NCBI GenBank assembly: GCA_911728455.2
Contig: OU452224.1
Location: 28,512,187-28,576,186 of the forward strand
Direction: 5' to 3'
DNA length: 64,000 nucleotides
DNA from: Marthasterias glacialis
Lineage: Eukaryota > Echinodermata > Asteroidea > Forcipulatida > Asteriidae
Positions 39,782 to 63,546 of this stretch are shown piece after piece. The position numbers and the translations under genes were made by a program. Under the pieces are notes generated by a model. That model saw nothing but the letters and a program-made list of their open reading frames with translations, was not told the origin of the DNA and searched no databases. How positions within the stretch are numbered: position 1 is the stretch's first letter; the number at the start of each line of letters is the position of its first letter.

Positions 39782-40549
39782 ATATATTCATTTGTTTAAC
39801 GTACCGAGATATGAGCTATATTCAACCCTAGTGTTAGCGGTCTCCCTTTTTTAGTCAACATGGTCAATGTCTTTGTTCGTAAACTTGGGTGCGATCCCTG
39901 ATGATACGGCAGTTTCAGATTAAATCTTATATTTTATTTATTTATAACAGTTTTTTACCCAGAGTAGGTCCGTATAGTTAAAACTCCATCACTGTTAATT
40001 AATGCTTACTATACTTGCATAATAACAATCGAACACGATGATACTGTGTAGTACTAGTAGCGTACTAGTCGGCACACCCTATCATTATATTACACGAAAA
40101 AGAATCATTGATTAAAATATTATCCCTGCATATAAACTTATTCACTGGTTGTTTGTTGGTAGTTTAAAGCAACCTGAACCTCACCCATCTGACTCCGTAC
40201 TCCTTTTCCGTTGAATTATTTTGTGAGGTAAACATTTTTCGCCCTTTGAAAAACTCAACCGAAGGCGGGGAGTGGAGGCACTTTGGTCTCCACACTAACA
40301 CGTAACTACTCCCGTGTTAACCCGTGAGCATTGTTATTTCATTCTATCTTAAAAAGAAAGGATGTAGTGTTCTTAGCCGAGGTTTATTTTTATTTGTACT
40401 TGGCAATCCGCTGCTGTTTGCCAACCTTAAGATGAACACAACCTTCAGTATTTTTACAACTATAGTGAAGGTGATCGCGGCCATGATCCAGTTTGGCCAT
40501 TTGTTGAATCCAACGGACAAGGAAGCAAGCATATTATTGCATGAAGGGA

Positions 40550-40580
40550 AGAGACAGAGAGAGAGAGAGAGGGGGAGGGG
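40550..40580. repeat. (GA)n purine tract
   Basis: GAGAGA run followed by GGGGGAGGGG. Simple repeat inside a non-coding stretch. Confidence 0.7.
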
Positions 40581-41805
40581 GAAAACAAACCACGGGATTG
40601 TTATGACTGGCACGTATTCTGTCACTGTCAGTCCTAAAATAAATACAACTAAAGAAATTCTTGGCGCTAGCTTGCAAGGGTGGCCTTCTCCAAAGAAAAC
40701 TCGCGATTGCAAATTACGAGCATGTACATACCATGCTGTGACATCACGTTTACAAAACAGCCACAGAGCCTAGACTTCCTGCAGGCACGATTTGTACACA
40801 GCTCAATGGAAGAACACATTAAATCTTATTATTTGATAAAGACGTGCAACGTGCAATTTTTATCAAATTTTAATATGAAAGGGAGCACATCTCAAAGCTT
40901 GTAAAGGTTTTATTTAATATAACTTGACTCTTGAATTTATGCAGTAAGGACTCGATAAACTTTCCCATAACCAGTGTAGTATGAATCTCGCCCGCTAGAA
41001 AGACCTTGGTGGAGTGTACATAGTGGCTCTGTATGCAAACAAAAGTTACTTTGTCGATACGCGTTTGTTTTAGCTGTGGACGCGTCGTTTGACAACCGTG
41101 ACGCCAAAACACATGACCTACATTTGGCTTGATAATCACCTTGCTATGGGTCAGATGGTATAGGCCTATCATCTCATCACGTGGGAGATAGATCGCGAGT
41201 CTCGCAACAAAAAAGTCACCGTTGAGCTTCTGGGCAGTCAGGCACCTGTGAGCCATTGGCTATGGGAGATCAACGCAGGTGCAATTTTGTGTACGGTGCA
41301 TTTTTTTTGTCTCATCACTATTTTGAACCCCCCCCCTCCCTCCAAAAAAGTAAATAAATAAGAAAAAACAAAAAGAACGACCTCCAACCGAAGTGTGAAA
41401 TTGGGAACTTACGTTGACTGCGTTATGTAAACCGTGTTCGACTGCACTAGCAAACCCAAGTTAGGTCATTATTTTGAAATCGGTGGCATAAGTGCTTCGT
41501 TACTTAAAGCGAAAACAGACCTTGCGTCGCTACTGATTTTTTTCATGGGGGGGGGGGCACGTGCCTTTACCGGCCCCACCCCACTTGGCTATATCTCTGA
41601 ATACTGAATAATTTGTGTAAGTTCTTTTTTAAAAAAAATATGCCACAATCTCACGCTGTAGCTGCTATGCGAGGTGCCCGGAAGTCAAGACTCTCGCAAA
41701 AACTCGAATCTATATATTATCTGTATATCTGTATAGTTGAGCAGGCAAAACATTTCCTGGAAGACACATCACACCAGCTTGCGCACATTGCGTGGATGGG
41801 TGGGC

Positions 41806-43010
41806 TTAAATATTTAGTTGTCTAGTGAGGGTGTTTTTGTAGAGATCTATTGAGTTACAAGAAATGATATTGTAGGGCAAGGCATTCCAGTCTTTAATGG
41901 TGGATGGGAAGAAACTATTGCCGTAGGTCTTGATGGAATGACGAATTTGACGTCTCTGGTGGATTGTTGTGCAAATTTTTGGGAGAGGGATATCTTCTAA
42001 ATTATTAACTAATTTGTAAAACATGAGTCTTCTGGTTTTTAGTGGATCCCACTCTAGGTCTTGGAGCATATTGGTGACTATACCCGGTGTTTTATTGTAA
42101 TTGTTTGTAATGAAGCAAGCTGCCTGTCTTTGTATCATTTCGAGGACTTCACAGTTCGTTTTACAATGGGGATCCCATGCTGATGTGGCGTACTCTAAGA
42201 TAGGACAAACTAGGCTTGTAGTAGGCTATTTTACTTGAACAGGACATTTATGGAGGTTTCTTTTGATAACGCCAAGTGTTTGTTGGGCTTTCTTTGTAGC
42301 TGAAGCTGTTTGATAGGTGTGTACTAAAGACAATCGTCTGCAAATAATCTTGATGAAGTGTTAGATTTTCTTGTAAGTCATTTATGTATAAATGCGAGAA
42401 ACATCAATGGTCCGAGGACAGTCCCTTGAGGTACGCCAGAGGAGACAGCAACAGATGAAGATGAAATCACATTCACAACAACTTGTTTGGTTCTTTCCAT
42501 GGGAAAACGTTGTATGGTCCAATAGGCAATATTATCCCATGATAGGTTAATTTATGAAGGAGTCTACGGTGGGGGACTTTATCAAAAGCTTTGGTAAAAT
42601 CCAGATTAGCTACATCGACAGTTGGTTTATCACTCAGGGCTTTACTGATGTCATATGATGAGTATAAGTTGAGTTTCAGTTGACCTTTTAGCACGGACTC
42701 CATGTTGGTAATTGGTAAGTAGTTGATGTTTCTCAGAATGTTTCATAGTGTGGCTATGCAGCATGTGTTCAAGGAGTTTGGATGCAACTGGTGTTAATGG
42801 TCGGACCGGTCTATAATTCGCCGCATCGGCTCTATTATTCCTTTCTTGAACAATGCAGTAACATTAGCCTCCTTCCAAGCTTTAGGGACCTCGCTGGAGT
42901 CTAGTGAGGATATAAACAAATCTTTGAGAATTGGTGCTAACTGATTCGCAAATGTCTGTAAAAAATCATGGGGGATACCATCTCAGGACCCTGTGATTTG
43001 GACGGATTTA
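41806..43010 (-). pseudogene. Decayed CR1/Jockey-type LINE reverse transcriptase
   Basis: Minus-strand translation gives scattered reverse transcriptase blocks in the correct order but different frames. Before a frameshift there is PKAWKEANVTALFKKG, then NYRPV (about 42830), then DFTKAFDKVPHRRLLHKL (about 42560-42605), SGVPQGTVLGPL (about 42410-42450), RLFADDC (about 42330-42350), and a C-terminal part beginning QRQAACFITNNYNKTPG in the open frame 42138-41806. Frameshifts and stops separate the blocks, so this is a dead 5'-truncated copy. It ends about 370 bp before the RBBP4 promoter site. Confidence 0.85.
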
Positions 43011-43386
43011 TCTTTAAGAGTTGGTGGTCCCTGACACCCTTATGTGAGATGATGAGTTTACCGATTGATTCATATGACTTTCACCGATGTCTGGCCTCGT
43101 AAACTCTCGACTCGAGGTCAACTTACACGTTCTATTTCATAGAGATGTTTTTATAAAAAAAATTTGCTCAGAACGAAAAACAATAACAAAGTAGGTTGTG
43201 TGTACAGTTGGTGGCCTTCGTGTGCATGTTGGCGACAGAACCAGCTGCACAGAGCAGCTGTATAGCGCCCGCTCTTGACTTTCTTTAACGTTTGCACTGG
43301 TACTTTGGAAAAACTAGTATATAATAAATCAATGAGCTCGGTTACCATTTAAGCTAAATGTGACACACTCGAACAACGGGGTTAGA

Positions 43387-43399
43387 TTTGGCGCGGAAA
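43387..43399 (+). promoter_or_regulatory. E2F-type site in the RBBP4/7 promoter
   Basis: TTTGGCGCGGAAA contains TTTGGCGC on one strand and TTTCCGCGCC on the other, both matching the E2F consensus. It lies 66 bp before the start codon with no TATA box nearby. Genes for chromatin-assembly factors are commonly E2F-driven at S phase, so regulation with the cell cycle is a reasonable inference. Confidence 0.6.
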
Positions 43400-43464
43400 C
43401 GTGTGTGTTGATGCTGCGATCTTTACAGTTTGACGTGTGGTAATATTCGAAAAAATCTCAAAAA

Positions 43465-55527
<12,063 letters not shown>

Positions 55528-56805
55528 AGTACCATTCCTTCAGGTGACATGTGATGTCTTCCTGAGCGTACCACTTCTGTTTGAGGGAGGAACCAACCTG
55601 CTGGATAAAAAACCAAAAACAATAGTAAAAATGATCTATTTGTGTAAAACACTACCTTTTTCTTTCCTAAGCCGTATTGATGACATTTGATACTTGGTGA
55701 AGAAAACTTTGTTTTACTACAAAACTGTAAGGTTTTACATGAAACGAATATGGCTGTAAAACTCTTGAACTCAGTTTTTAAGTAAGTTATTTCATTGGTC
55801 TTACTATTAACAATCACTCAGAAGTACTGTATACATGTAATTGCAAAACAATCTATAATATTTTATGATGTCAAACTAAACCAATTTTCTTGTTAATCAA
55901 CACGTTCTACACAGACAAATATTTACAGTCCCAAGTCTCAAAAATCCTATCCAGAAAGTTGTCTAACTTTGTAGGACTTGTGACTGCAGACACCAAACAA
56001 TTGCTTATCATTCTACAGGCTTACCAATCTTATTCAAGTCCAAACACCTTGAGCCCAGTTCATACTTCAAGCGAAGGCGAAGCGAATTTGGCTTCACAAA
56101 TTCGCAATGATCAATTCGCTCAAGTTGAAATGTGGGCAACTCTATTGTGAAATATTCGCTGCGAATGTATGGGAGTGACATATTTGCTTAACGTTCTCAT
56201 TCGCATAACGTATGAACTGGGCTTTTGTGTTTGAGTATTTTGGAGAAAATGGATCGATCTCTAGCGAAAGAAACTAGGGGTTAGTGGGTTAGTTGAAGAA
56301 ATATTGTAAAGTTGTTGGTGTAAAGGTCCCAGGATATGCCCTGTTTTTAAAGTATGAGTGATTTATCTAAATTCTTTGACGTCAGAAAAACATCAAAGTG
56401 TGATATCTCTCCATTAACATGTAAAGAATTGTGAACATCAACTTACAAGCTTTTAGCTGAATAGATTTTAAAAGTCAAACTTTACAGAGTCTGCACCATT
56501 TCAGTATAAAGTCATTAGAATATGAAACACATAAACTGGATTAAATTATGAGCTTTTTAATGCTCATTTTATGTTGCCGTTTTGACATAATATTTCAGGT
56601 TTTTTTTTCTTCTCCTTTTTTTCTAAAACTACTCTTGAAAAAGTAAGTTTTGAGCGCCGGACAGGGTACCATGTTACCAGAAGATCATCCATTGTAAGCA
56701 GTAAGGACCTGTAAGAAAGTACCTGGTTTGTACGATTCTGGTTTCTTGTATTGAGGAACTGTTTGTTGAGATGTTACAATGTCTATACTCTGATACAGAA
56801 ATAAA
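55528..56805 (+). terminator. RBBP4 3' UTR with poly(A) signal at 56800-56805
   Basis: No further frame after the TAA at 55525-55527. An AATAAA at 56800-56805 is the best polyadenylation signal seen in the non-coding sequence downstream and would give a 3' UTR of about 1.3 kb. The exact cleavage site cannot be read from sequence alone. Confidence 0.45.
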
Positions 56806-57265
56806 CCAGAACAAAGAAACTATTTAAATCGTTCTTTGATATATACATGAATGTGTAATTTCTTGTGCTATATCCATGCTATGTCACTAGAGAGAGGAAA
56901 GCTACTTGTACTTGGCTTTTTCCAGTAATTACCAAAGCATCCCAAATTGTACCCTAAATTAGTTCCTATAGACTAGTTTGACAAACCGACAATCTTTAGC
57001 CCTAAACCTGGCCCTAACCTTCTTATCACCTTTTGACAAACATCTACGTGAGGCAGCAAATGTTATTCCCTAATGTAATCAAAAGTGTAACTGGTAACCC
57101 TTCTTTATAACAAGCTGACACCCCAACCTCAACCTTCTTGTGATGGATACCTGCATGTATAACCCAAACGCTAACTAACCCTAATCTCATCGTAATTGAT
57201 ACCTGCACATTACCCCAAATCATCACCCATCCCTGAAGTAAAAGCTAAAACCTCAGGGTAATAAA

Positions 57266-58556
57266 GGAGTGTGAGTGCCCCAAGCAATGGTTAGGGTTAG
57301 GGTTTGCAGTGAGCCATTATGTCTAGATATCCATCACAAGGAGGTTAGCGTTTCAGTTTACTTGAAGGGTGAGGGTTGGGGTTTTTATGGTTGAGTGCCC
57401 CAAACAGTGGTTAGGGTTAGGGTTTGCAGTGAGCCATTATGTCTAGTTATTCATCACAAGGAGCTTAGGGTTTCAGTTTACTTGTAGGGTGAGGGTTGGG
57501 GTTAAATGTGGGAGTGCCACAAACTAGGGTTAGGGTTAGGGTTGAAACCCTAACCTTAACCTCCTTGTGATGGATATTTAGCCCAGTTGCAAACCCTAAT
57601 CCTAACCATTGTTTGTGGCACTGCCACATTTAACCCTAACCCTCACCCTTCACCAACCCTAACCCTAACCATTGTTTGGGGCACTCCCACATTAAAACCC
57701 AACCCTCACCCTTCACTAACCCTAACCCTAACCATTGTTTGGGGCACTCCCACATTAAACCCCAACCCTCACCCTTCACCAACCCTAACCCTAACCATTG
57801 TTTGGGGCACTCCCACATTAAACCCCAACCCTCACCCTTCACCAACCCTAACCCTAACCATTGTTTGGGGCACTCCCACATTAAACCCCAACCCTCACCC
57901 TTCACTAACCCTAACCCTAACCATTGTTTGGGGCACTCCCGCATTAAACCCCAACCCTCACCCTTCACTAACCCTAATCCTAACCATTGTTTGGGGCACT
58001 CCCACATTAAACCCCAACCCTCACCCTTCACTAACCCTAACCCTAACCATTGTTTGGGGCACTCCCACATTAAACCCCAACCCTCACCCTTCACTAACCC
58101 TAACCCTAACCATTGTTTGGGGCACTCCCGCATTAAACCCCAACCCTCACCCTTCACTAACCCTAACCCTAACCATTGTTTGGGGCACTCCCGCATTAAA
58201 CCCCAACCCTCACCCTTCACTAACCCTAACCCTAACCATTGTTTGGGGCACTCCCGCATTAAACCCCAACCCTCACCCTTCACTAACCCTAACCCTAACC
58301 ATTGTTTGGGGCACTCCCGCATTAAACCCCAACCCTCACCCTTCACTAACCCTAACCCTAACCATTGTTTGGGGCACTCCCACATTAAACCCCAACCCTC
58401 ACCCTTCACTAACCCTAACCCTAACCATTGTTTGGGGCACTCCCGCATTAAAACCCAACCCTCACCCTTCCTTTACTAAGTAAACTGAAACCCTAACCCT
58501 AACCTCACTGTGATGGATATCTAGACATAAACCCCCATGGCAAACCCAAACCCCAA
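57266..58556. repeat. Telomere-like head-to-head minisatellite (63-bp unit)
   Basis: The left part (57266-57510) has two units of about 120 bp in TTAGGG orientation. The sequence inverts at about 57525-57550, where GTTAGGGTTAGGGTT meets GAAACCCTAACC. The right part carries about 14 units of 63 bp, each with CTAACCCTAACCCTAACCAT and a GTTTGGGGCACTCCC core, varying at one A/G position (CACATT or GCATT). The outer right end (58480-58556) is again an inverted match to the left units. Because 63 is divisible by 3, several frames on both strands stay open for up to 298 codons; these are artefacts, not genes. Confidence 0.93.
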
Positions 58557-58783
58557 CCCTAGTTTAATAAATGCACTTCTTAGCTAACTCATTTCAGTTT
58601 CTCTGTTCCACAATTTACAGCAAAGTGGTGCACTTGAAACTTGTAGAAACCACACCAAACAAGCAGTATTAGGTTCAGTATTTATTACTTGTATCCAGTA
58701 TGCAAAATATGCATTTATAAGAATTGATCATCTACCACCATTCTTAATACAATGAGTAGCATGGTCCATTTTCAACAACACTA

Positions 58784-58912
58784 AGGTAGTGTCAGAATTG
58801 AAGGCTTTGGTAATGGCTATGGTCTTAGTGCTGCAATGGCCTCTACTTCAATCTTGTTACTGCAGCCATTGGCAATAGCCATACCTCAAGTCTCTTGGTT
58901 CAGACACTGCCT
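58784..58912. repeat. 129-bp hairpin, candidate Tc1/mariner-type MITE
   Basis: AGGTAGTGTC at the left pairs with GACACTGCCT at the right. Pairing continues inward with GGTAATGGCTATGG against CCATTGGCAATAGCC-type sequence. TA lies next to both ends (before AGG and in CCTAAA), consistent with a TA target. A precursor-miRNA-like hairpin is an alternative reading. Confidence 0.45.
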
Positions 58913-61270
58913 AAATTTAGTTTCCTTTGTAAGTCTGCTGTCAACTAGCATTTGTAAAACTACCCATTGACAGTCTGCATCCAGTGTGAAGGATTCTTTA
59001 TTTTCTCTTCTCATTAATTGTTGGGATACAGCTAGTGAAATTTATTATACATATACAATATTGCAAATTTACAAGTATACACAATGGGTTATAATTCACT
59101 TGGGTTCATCAGGGTAAGACAGACCATGACAAGATACATGAATGTATGGTAGGCCATTTACTATGCACTACTTCAGTCTTTGTCTTTCCTTTCAAACTTA
59201 GTTTTTTATCTCATAAGTTTTGGTTTTTGTAAAGGCAAGCACTCTCTAAAGCGCTTACTTTAGAACAAAACGTGTATGGTCTTACTTTAACAAAAGGTTC
59301 CCAAGTAAATTTACCGATAGTTTTGTACATTTAAAGTAAGCTTCAATAATACTTGTATTTTTCATTAATATTATAATTAATCAATACATTTTTAATAAAA
59401 GCACAGTCTGACACCAGACAACAATTTCAAGTGAAACAGCAGATTTTTTACGATTGAAAGTCTGTAGTTTCATGACATAAAAGGCCAATAATTCACTGGG
59501 AAATAAAATTCATTGAATGGTTTGATAAAAAAAACTTTCTTGAACAAATCTTGTTAGTTTGATACATTATTAGGATTAATCATTAAATCATGCACTGGTC
59601 ATGTAACAACAACTTATTTATTCCAACTCATTTTGGAATGTTTGAGATCGCAGAACTCTTGATCAGTTCACAATAACCCTTGAAATAATTACCTTTCCCT
59701 TTCCCTGATCATTGTTTCCTTATTTGTTCATCGGTCATTTGGTGTAGACCTTTTCAAACCAAATTCAGTTCCCAAATTACTCTCCAGCAATTCAACATGA
59801 ATAAATATACTTATTTTTGCTAAAAGTTCCGGCAGAATTAATTAAAAATTGATATCTAGGTTTGAAAGAATATACAAGTTAGCAGCAACATATATAATTT
59901 GAGTACTTGAAGAATTAGCAGCAACAGCAACTTGAGAGTACCAAAGAACAATCATCAAATAGTCTGAATAAATATCCCACTTTTAAAATAAAGGGTTTAC
60001 ATGAAACACATGCCATTCATACACAAGTAGACACTGGAATAAATAAAGGTATCAAGTAATCCAAAAAGGTGGATAGATATGACTGGTACATATAAAGACA
60101 TGAGCTATTACTTCAAGATGTTACCAATGTACCATTTAATATCAACCACCGTTCCATTTTTTGACATGCAAATTAAATGTACCTCACTTTTGCAACCCTT
60201 CATGTTCCTGAATGTGAGACCAAAATGTGAGTGTTGTTTAGCAAATGTAACATTTAAAAATAAAAGTCAGTGTCAGCTGAACAAAAGGTAGGGTCAAGAC
60301 GCAACCTGATTTAGTTTGTATTCCTACTCATAGCATGTAAATCTGAAAACCATCGGCTGAGATTCCTTTGTTATTCAAACAGGCTCCAAATTAACATCAA
60401 ATCTTCTAGCTTTTTATAGAAGAAACCGAAAAGAAAGAAATTTGACCAGTCAGATGATTTTGCTGGATGCTCATTCAGCTACTTGAGCGACAGTTGATGA
60501 CATGTCACACATAACTGCACACATATTTTTGTCTTATTAATGAACACCTGCATCCTCCTAGGCTGGGCCAGACAAGTAGTTGCACATCTACATGGGTCAA
60601 CTAGAATGACCTTTATCAAGGTTCATTTGACTAGTATGGACATGCATGCAGTGATGTGTAACATGACCAGCTTGTCATCAATAGACTCTAAAGAAGCTGG
60701 GTGAGCATCCATCAAAAGCAGCTCAATCTTTCCTTTTTCCGGATGTGTCATTATTAATTCTTTAATAACCAGATAACATGTCTGATATTATGAGCCGTAT
60801 CAATCTTTCAAGATTATTCTAGCTTTACTTACAACCGGATTTTACTGAATTTTAAATTATAAACACAAGTACATTTCAAAGCACTCTCATATGAAAAATG
60901 AATGTGATGGGATCGCAACATACATAAAGAAATAGTAAAGCCAAAATCCACATTAAAACCTTGACTTATTCATTCAGCAGGACTAAAAGAAGATACCATG
61001 AAGGAGATGGAAATATCAAGATAACAATTGAAAGAATCACATTTATGGCAATCAAGTTAAGCATTCATCAAGCTGCTAAAAAGAAATTGGACTTTCTTGT
61101 TTGTGTGTCAAAACTCATCTAAACTCAATGTATCTGCTTGGGAAGCTAAACTGAAATTATTTACTAATGTCATTGGGAAGCAAGGACCCAACTTAGCCCA
61201 AATTATAAGGATCAGGATAAAATTGTTATGACAAAACAGAATAATCAAGGGATGAGCAATGCTGAAAGCC
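58913..61270 (-). other. Probable REPS 3' UTR and intergenic DNA
   Basis: AT-rich sequence without a supported coding frame, downstream of the REPS stop on the minus strand. It may hold a long 3' UTR, but no single poly(A) signal stands out. Confidence 0.35.
60457..60724. repeat. Long imperfect foldback downstream of REPS
   Basis: TTGCTGGATGCTCATTCAGC at the left pairs with GCTGGGTGAGCATCCATCAA at the right. An inner hairpin, GGTCAACTAGAATGACCTTT against AAGGTTCATTTGACTAG, sits at about 60596-60636. One arm is longer, so it has an internal insertion. If transcribed in the REPS 3' UTR it would form a long double-stranded stem. Confidence 0.6.
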
Positions 61271-63546
61271 CTATGTATTGACAGTAAAGGGTCGGAGTTT
61301 CTTTAAGTCAATCTCTAAGGAAAGACGTTCTTCTGTGATTTGTGTTAGTTCTTGTTGGAGCTCGCTGTTCAGTCTCGAAAGTTTGGTGTTTTCTTCTTTT
61401 GCTCTTCTTATCGCTGCTTGGATTGATTTCCTGTCACACAGCATCAAACTGTAATAAATAATCACAACAGACAACTTATTGCACCTGAAAAAAATTACAA
61501 ATAAACTTCACAAACTGTACTTTCCCCCATACAAGGGTACTGGAATTCATGCTCCAAATCTCCCTTGTCCTGGGGATTATTGTGTAATCCCTGATCCAGA
61601 CATTCGTCCTTTTGTTGTACAAAGGAGGATTACCAGAGATTGTGTATCATAGTATTCGGCTCAATGGGAGGCAAGCCCAGCATACCGTGGACAATTACAG
61701 CCAAGGATTGGCTAATTGACGATGAAGACATTCCATTTTTTTTCTCAAAAGAGAACAAAAAATCCTGGTACATTTTACGAGAAAATTTTGTTGTCTTTAT
61801 TTTGTTTAGTCAGGCTTTCATTGTGACAACAATAATCTCAACTGAAACTTATTTTGGTAGTTTTGTGCAGAGTCACACTGTCATGAAGTGGTTAAAGCCA
61901 GCAAGAAGTATTTGTAAACTTACTCTGATGATACACCAGCAGGTTCAGGCGCTGATGTGTGTCTCTTTCTATCATTAGCAAATTGAGATCTTCTCTCATC
62001 TGCTTGTAACATATCACTTGACATATGACGGTCTTTGCTAGACAGCATCGGAGATGTTAAGTGCTGTAAATTAGTAACACATCCATATAAATCATACATT
62101 ACAAAAGATGATCATTCATCATGGCAAAAACATTTACATGTATCTTATTTACCCAGATATGATTAGGTTTTTGGTATACTTACCCCCTTTGTTGACTTGA
62201 CAGTCATGTGATCATCACTCTGTGAATGTCTAGGAGGAGGAGGTGGTGGGGAGGTACCAGGTGAGACTTCATCCTGTATGAGGACAGTTTAACCAAGAAA
62301 TCAGCACCATGTCATACAGGTCAATGTTCTTAGTCAACTTTGTTGGTTATGCTCTTTTCAGAAATCAAAACATAGATTAAATGAACGTGACATTACAAGA
62401 CTAAGAATTACCCTGCATTGAGGTGTGTTATTTCTGCAACACTCGGCATAAAATATTCGTTCAGTTTGATAAATAATAATATCATGAACTAAACAAGAAA
62501 CAGGCTGAACATTGACACATTCCATGCCATCCAAACTGTGTAGTATGAAACATCTCTTCCGATATATCACAGTGTAATTCAAAACCTTAAGTACAACTGT
62601 GTTGTTTGTGGACCATACTTGTAGATTAACGTATTATGGTAACACAGGATTCTGCGGGAATGAGATGTATGAATCACTATGCCGATGTATGCAAAAACGT
62701 TTATTCTTCCTTTGCAGCAAAATCTTTCCAGGTTAACTATTGCTTCTAAGGGTCAGGTCAATACAAGGCATTGTACAGGCAACCAGGTCCAGGTACACAT
62801 CTACATTTCAATTTTCACATTATTTTATTGGGGATAATTAGACACCATAAGAAAAGTGTTATTTTTGTATGCATTGGAGTTGCTTTCCTGGCGTTACCTG
62901 TTAAAATGACCTTCTGTAACAAGGCCTTAAGGAGATTGACTTACCATGGGTAAATAATCACCATGCCCAGTTGCTGATAAATCTACCTTAGTATCATCCT
63001 TCACTGCCTGAAAATGACTAAAGTCAGCGAAGTCTGGCTGATCTTCTGCCTCCTGACCATCTAAAGAAGAGGAATAGCTGCTACGATTACTAGATGCAGA
63101 TGAAGAATGAGTCTGCTCACTGCAGTGAGAACTCGGCTGAGTAATAGGTCTTGGTGGGATGGTAGGTCTGGGTGGAAGAACCTGTCTCTCTGTACAAAAA
63201 AAAGCAAGTCTTGGAAATTAAATATGATTTGAAGATTTAGTTTTTGGTTTTTAGACTTACTGGAAACTTTGAAAAGAAGGGAAAATTTAATGAAAAACAA
63301 GACGTCAAACCTCACCAAAACTGTCCCTTATTTACACATAGCTGGCACAGAGACACGTTTTTGCCAGTAGTCTCTCGTGTAAGGTATGACGTCAAGTACA
63401 AAGTTTTTGAAATGTTGTAATTGGAAGAACTGTTCTTGTGTACTTACCACAGCTTCAGGGAAAACTGACAGCCACTATTGAACACTTTCTTTCAAACAAT
63501 GGAATGAAAACTTACCGTACTTAGGTAGTGAAACCCATGCTGCCAT
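61271..63546 (-). CDS. RalBP1-associated Eps domain protein (REPS1/2-like), C-terminal exons
   Basis: REPS proteins link the Ral effector RalBP1 to receptor endocytosis. Five minus-strand exons: 63546-63516, 63189-62945, 62273-62184, 62063-61924, 61430-61271. All have GT/AG borders and matching phases, giving 221 residues from the first ATG in view. Visible features are the proline-rich [15 protein letters not shown] (SH3-binding type), an acidic [10 protein letters not shown], a poly-proline run (SPPPPPR), and a C-terminal coiled coil, [20 protein letters not shown] then an Arg/Leu-rich heptad end at KKLRPF. The last segment closely matches the RalBP1-binding tail of REPS1/REPS2. The EH domains are absent here: either they lie beyond 64000, with 63516-63546 an internal exon, or this is a short isoform starting [11 protein letters not shown]. 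The acceptor before that exon is weak, so its 5' limit is unsure. Confidence 0.82.

Larger units (their letters stand above)
35486..41805. other. No gene recognised; minor repeats
   Basis: No coding region supported. The segment at about 35495-35530 (TTTCAACATTTCGACTAGCC and following) resembles a motif seen at ends of Penelope-like elements, but the match is short. Simple repeats are listed separately. Homopolymer C (about 41330) and G (about 41548) tracts occur. Open frames at 40324-40773 and 40870-41256 have no recognisable domain. Confidence 0.4.

Noticed and set aside
57587..58483. Open frames of 267-298 codons on both strands
   Set aside because: They lie wholly in the 63-bp minisatellite; a repeat length divisible by three keeps multiple frames open.
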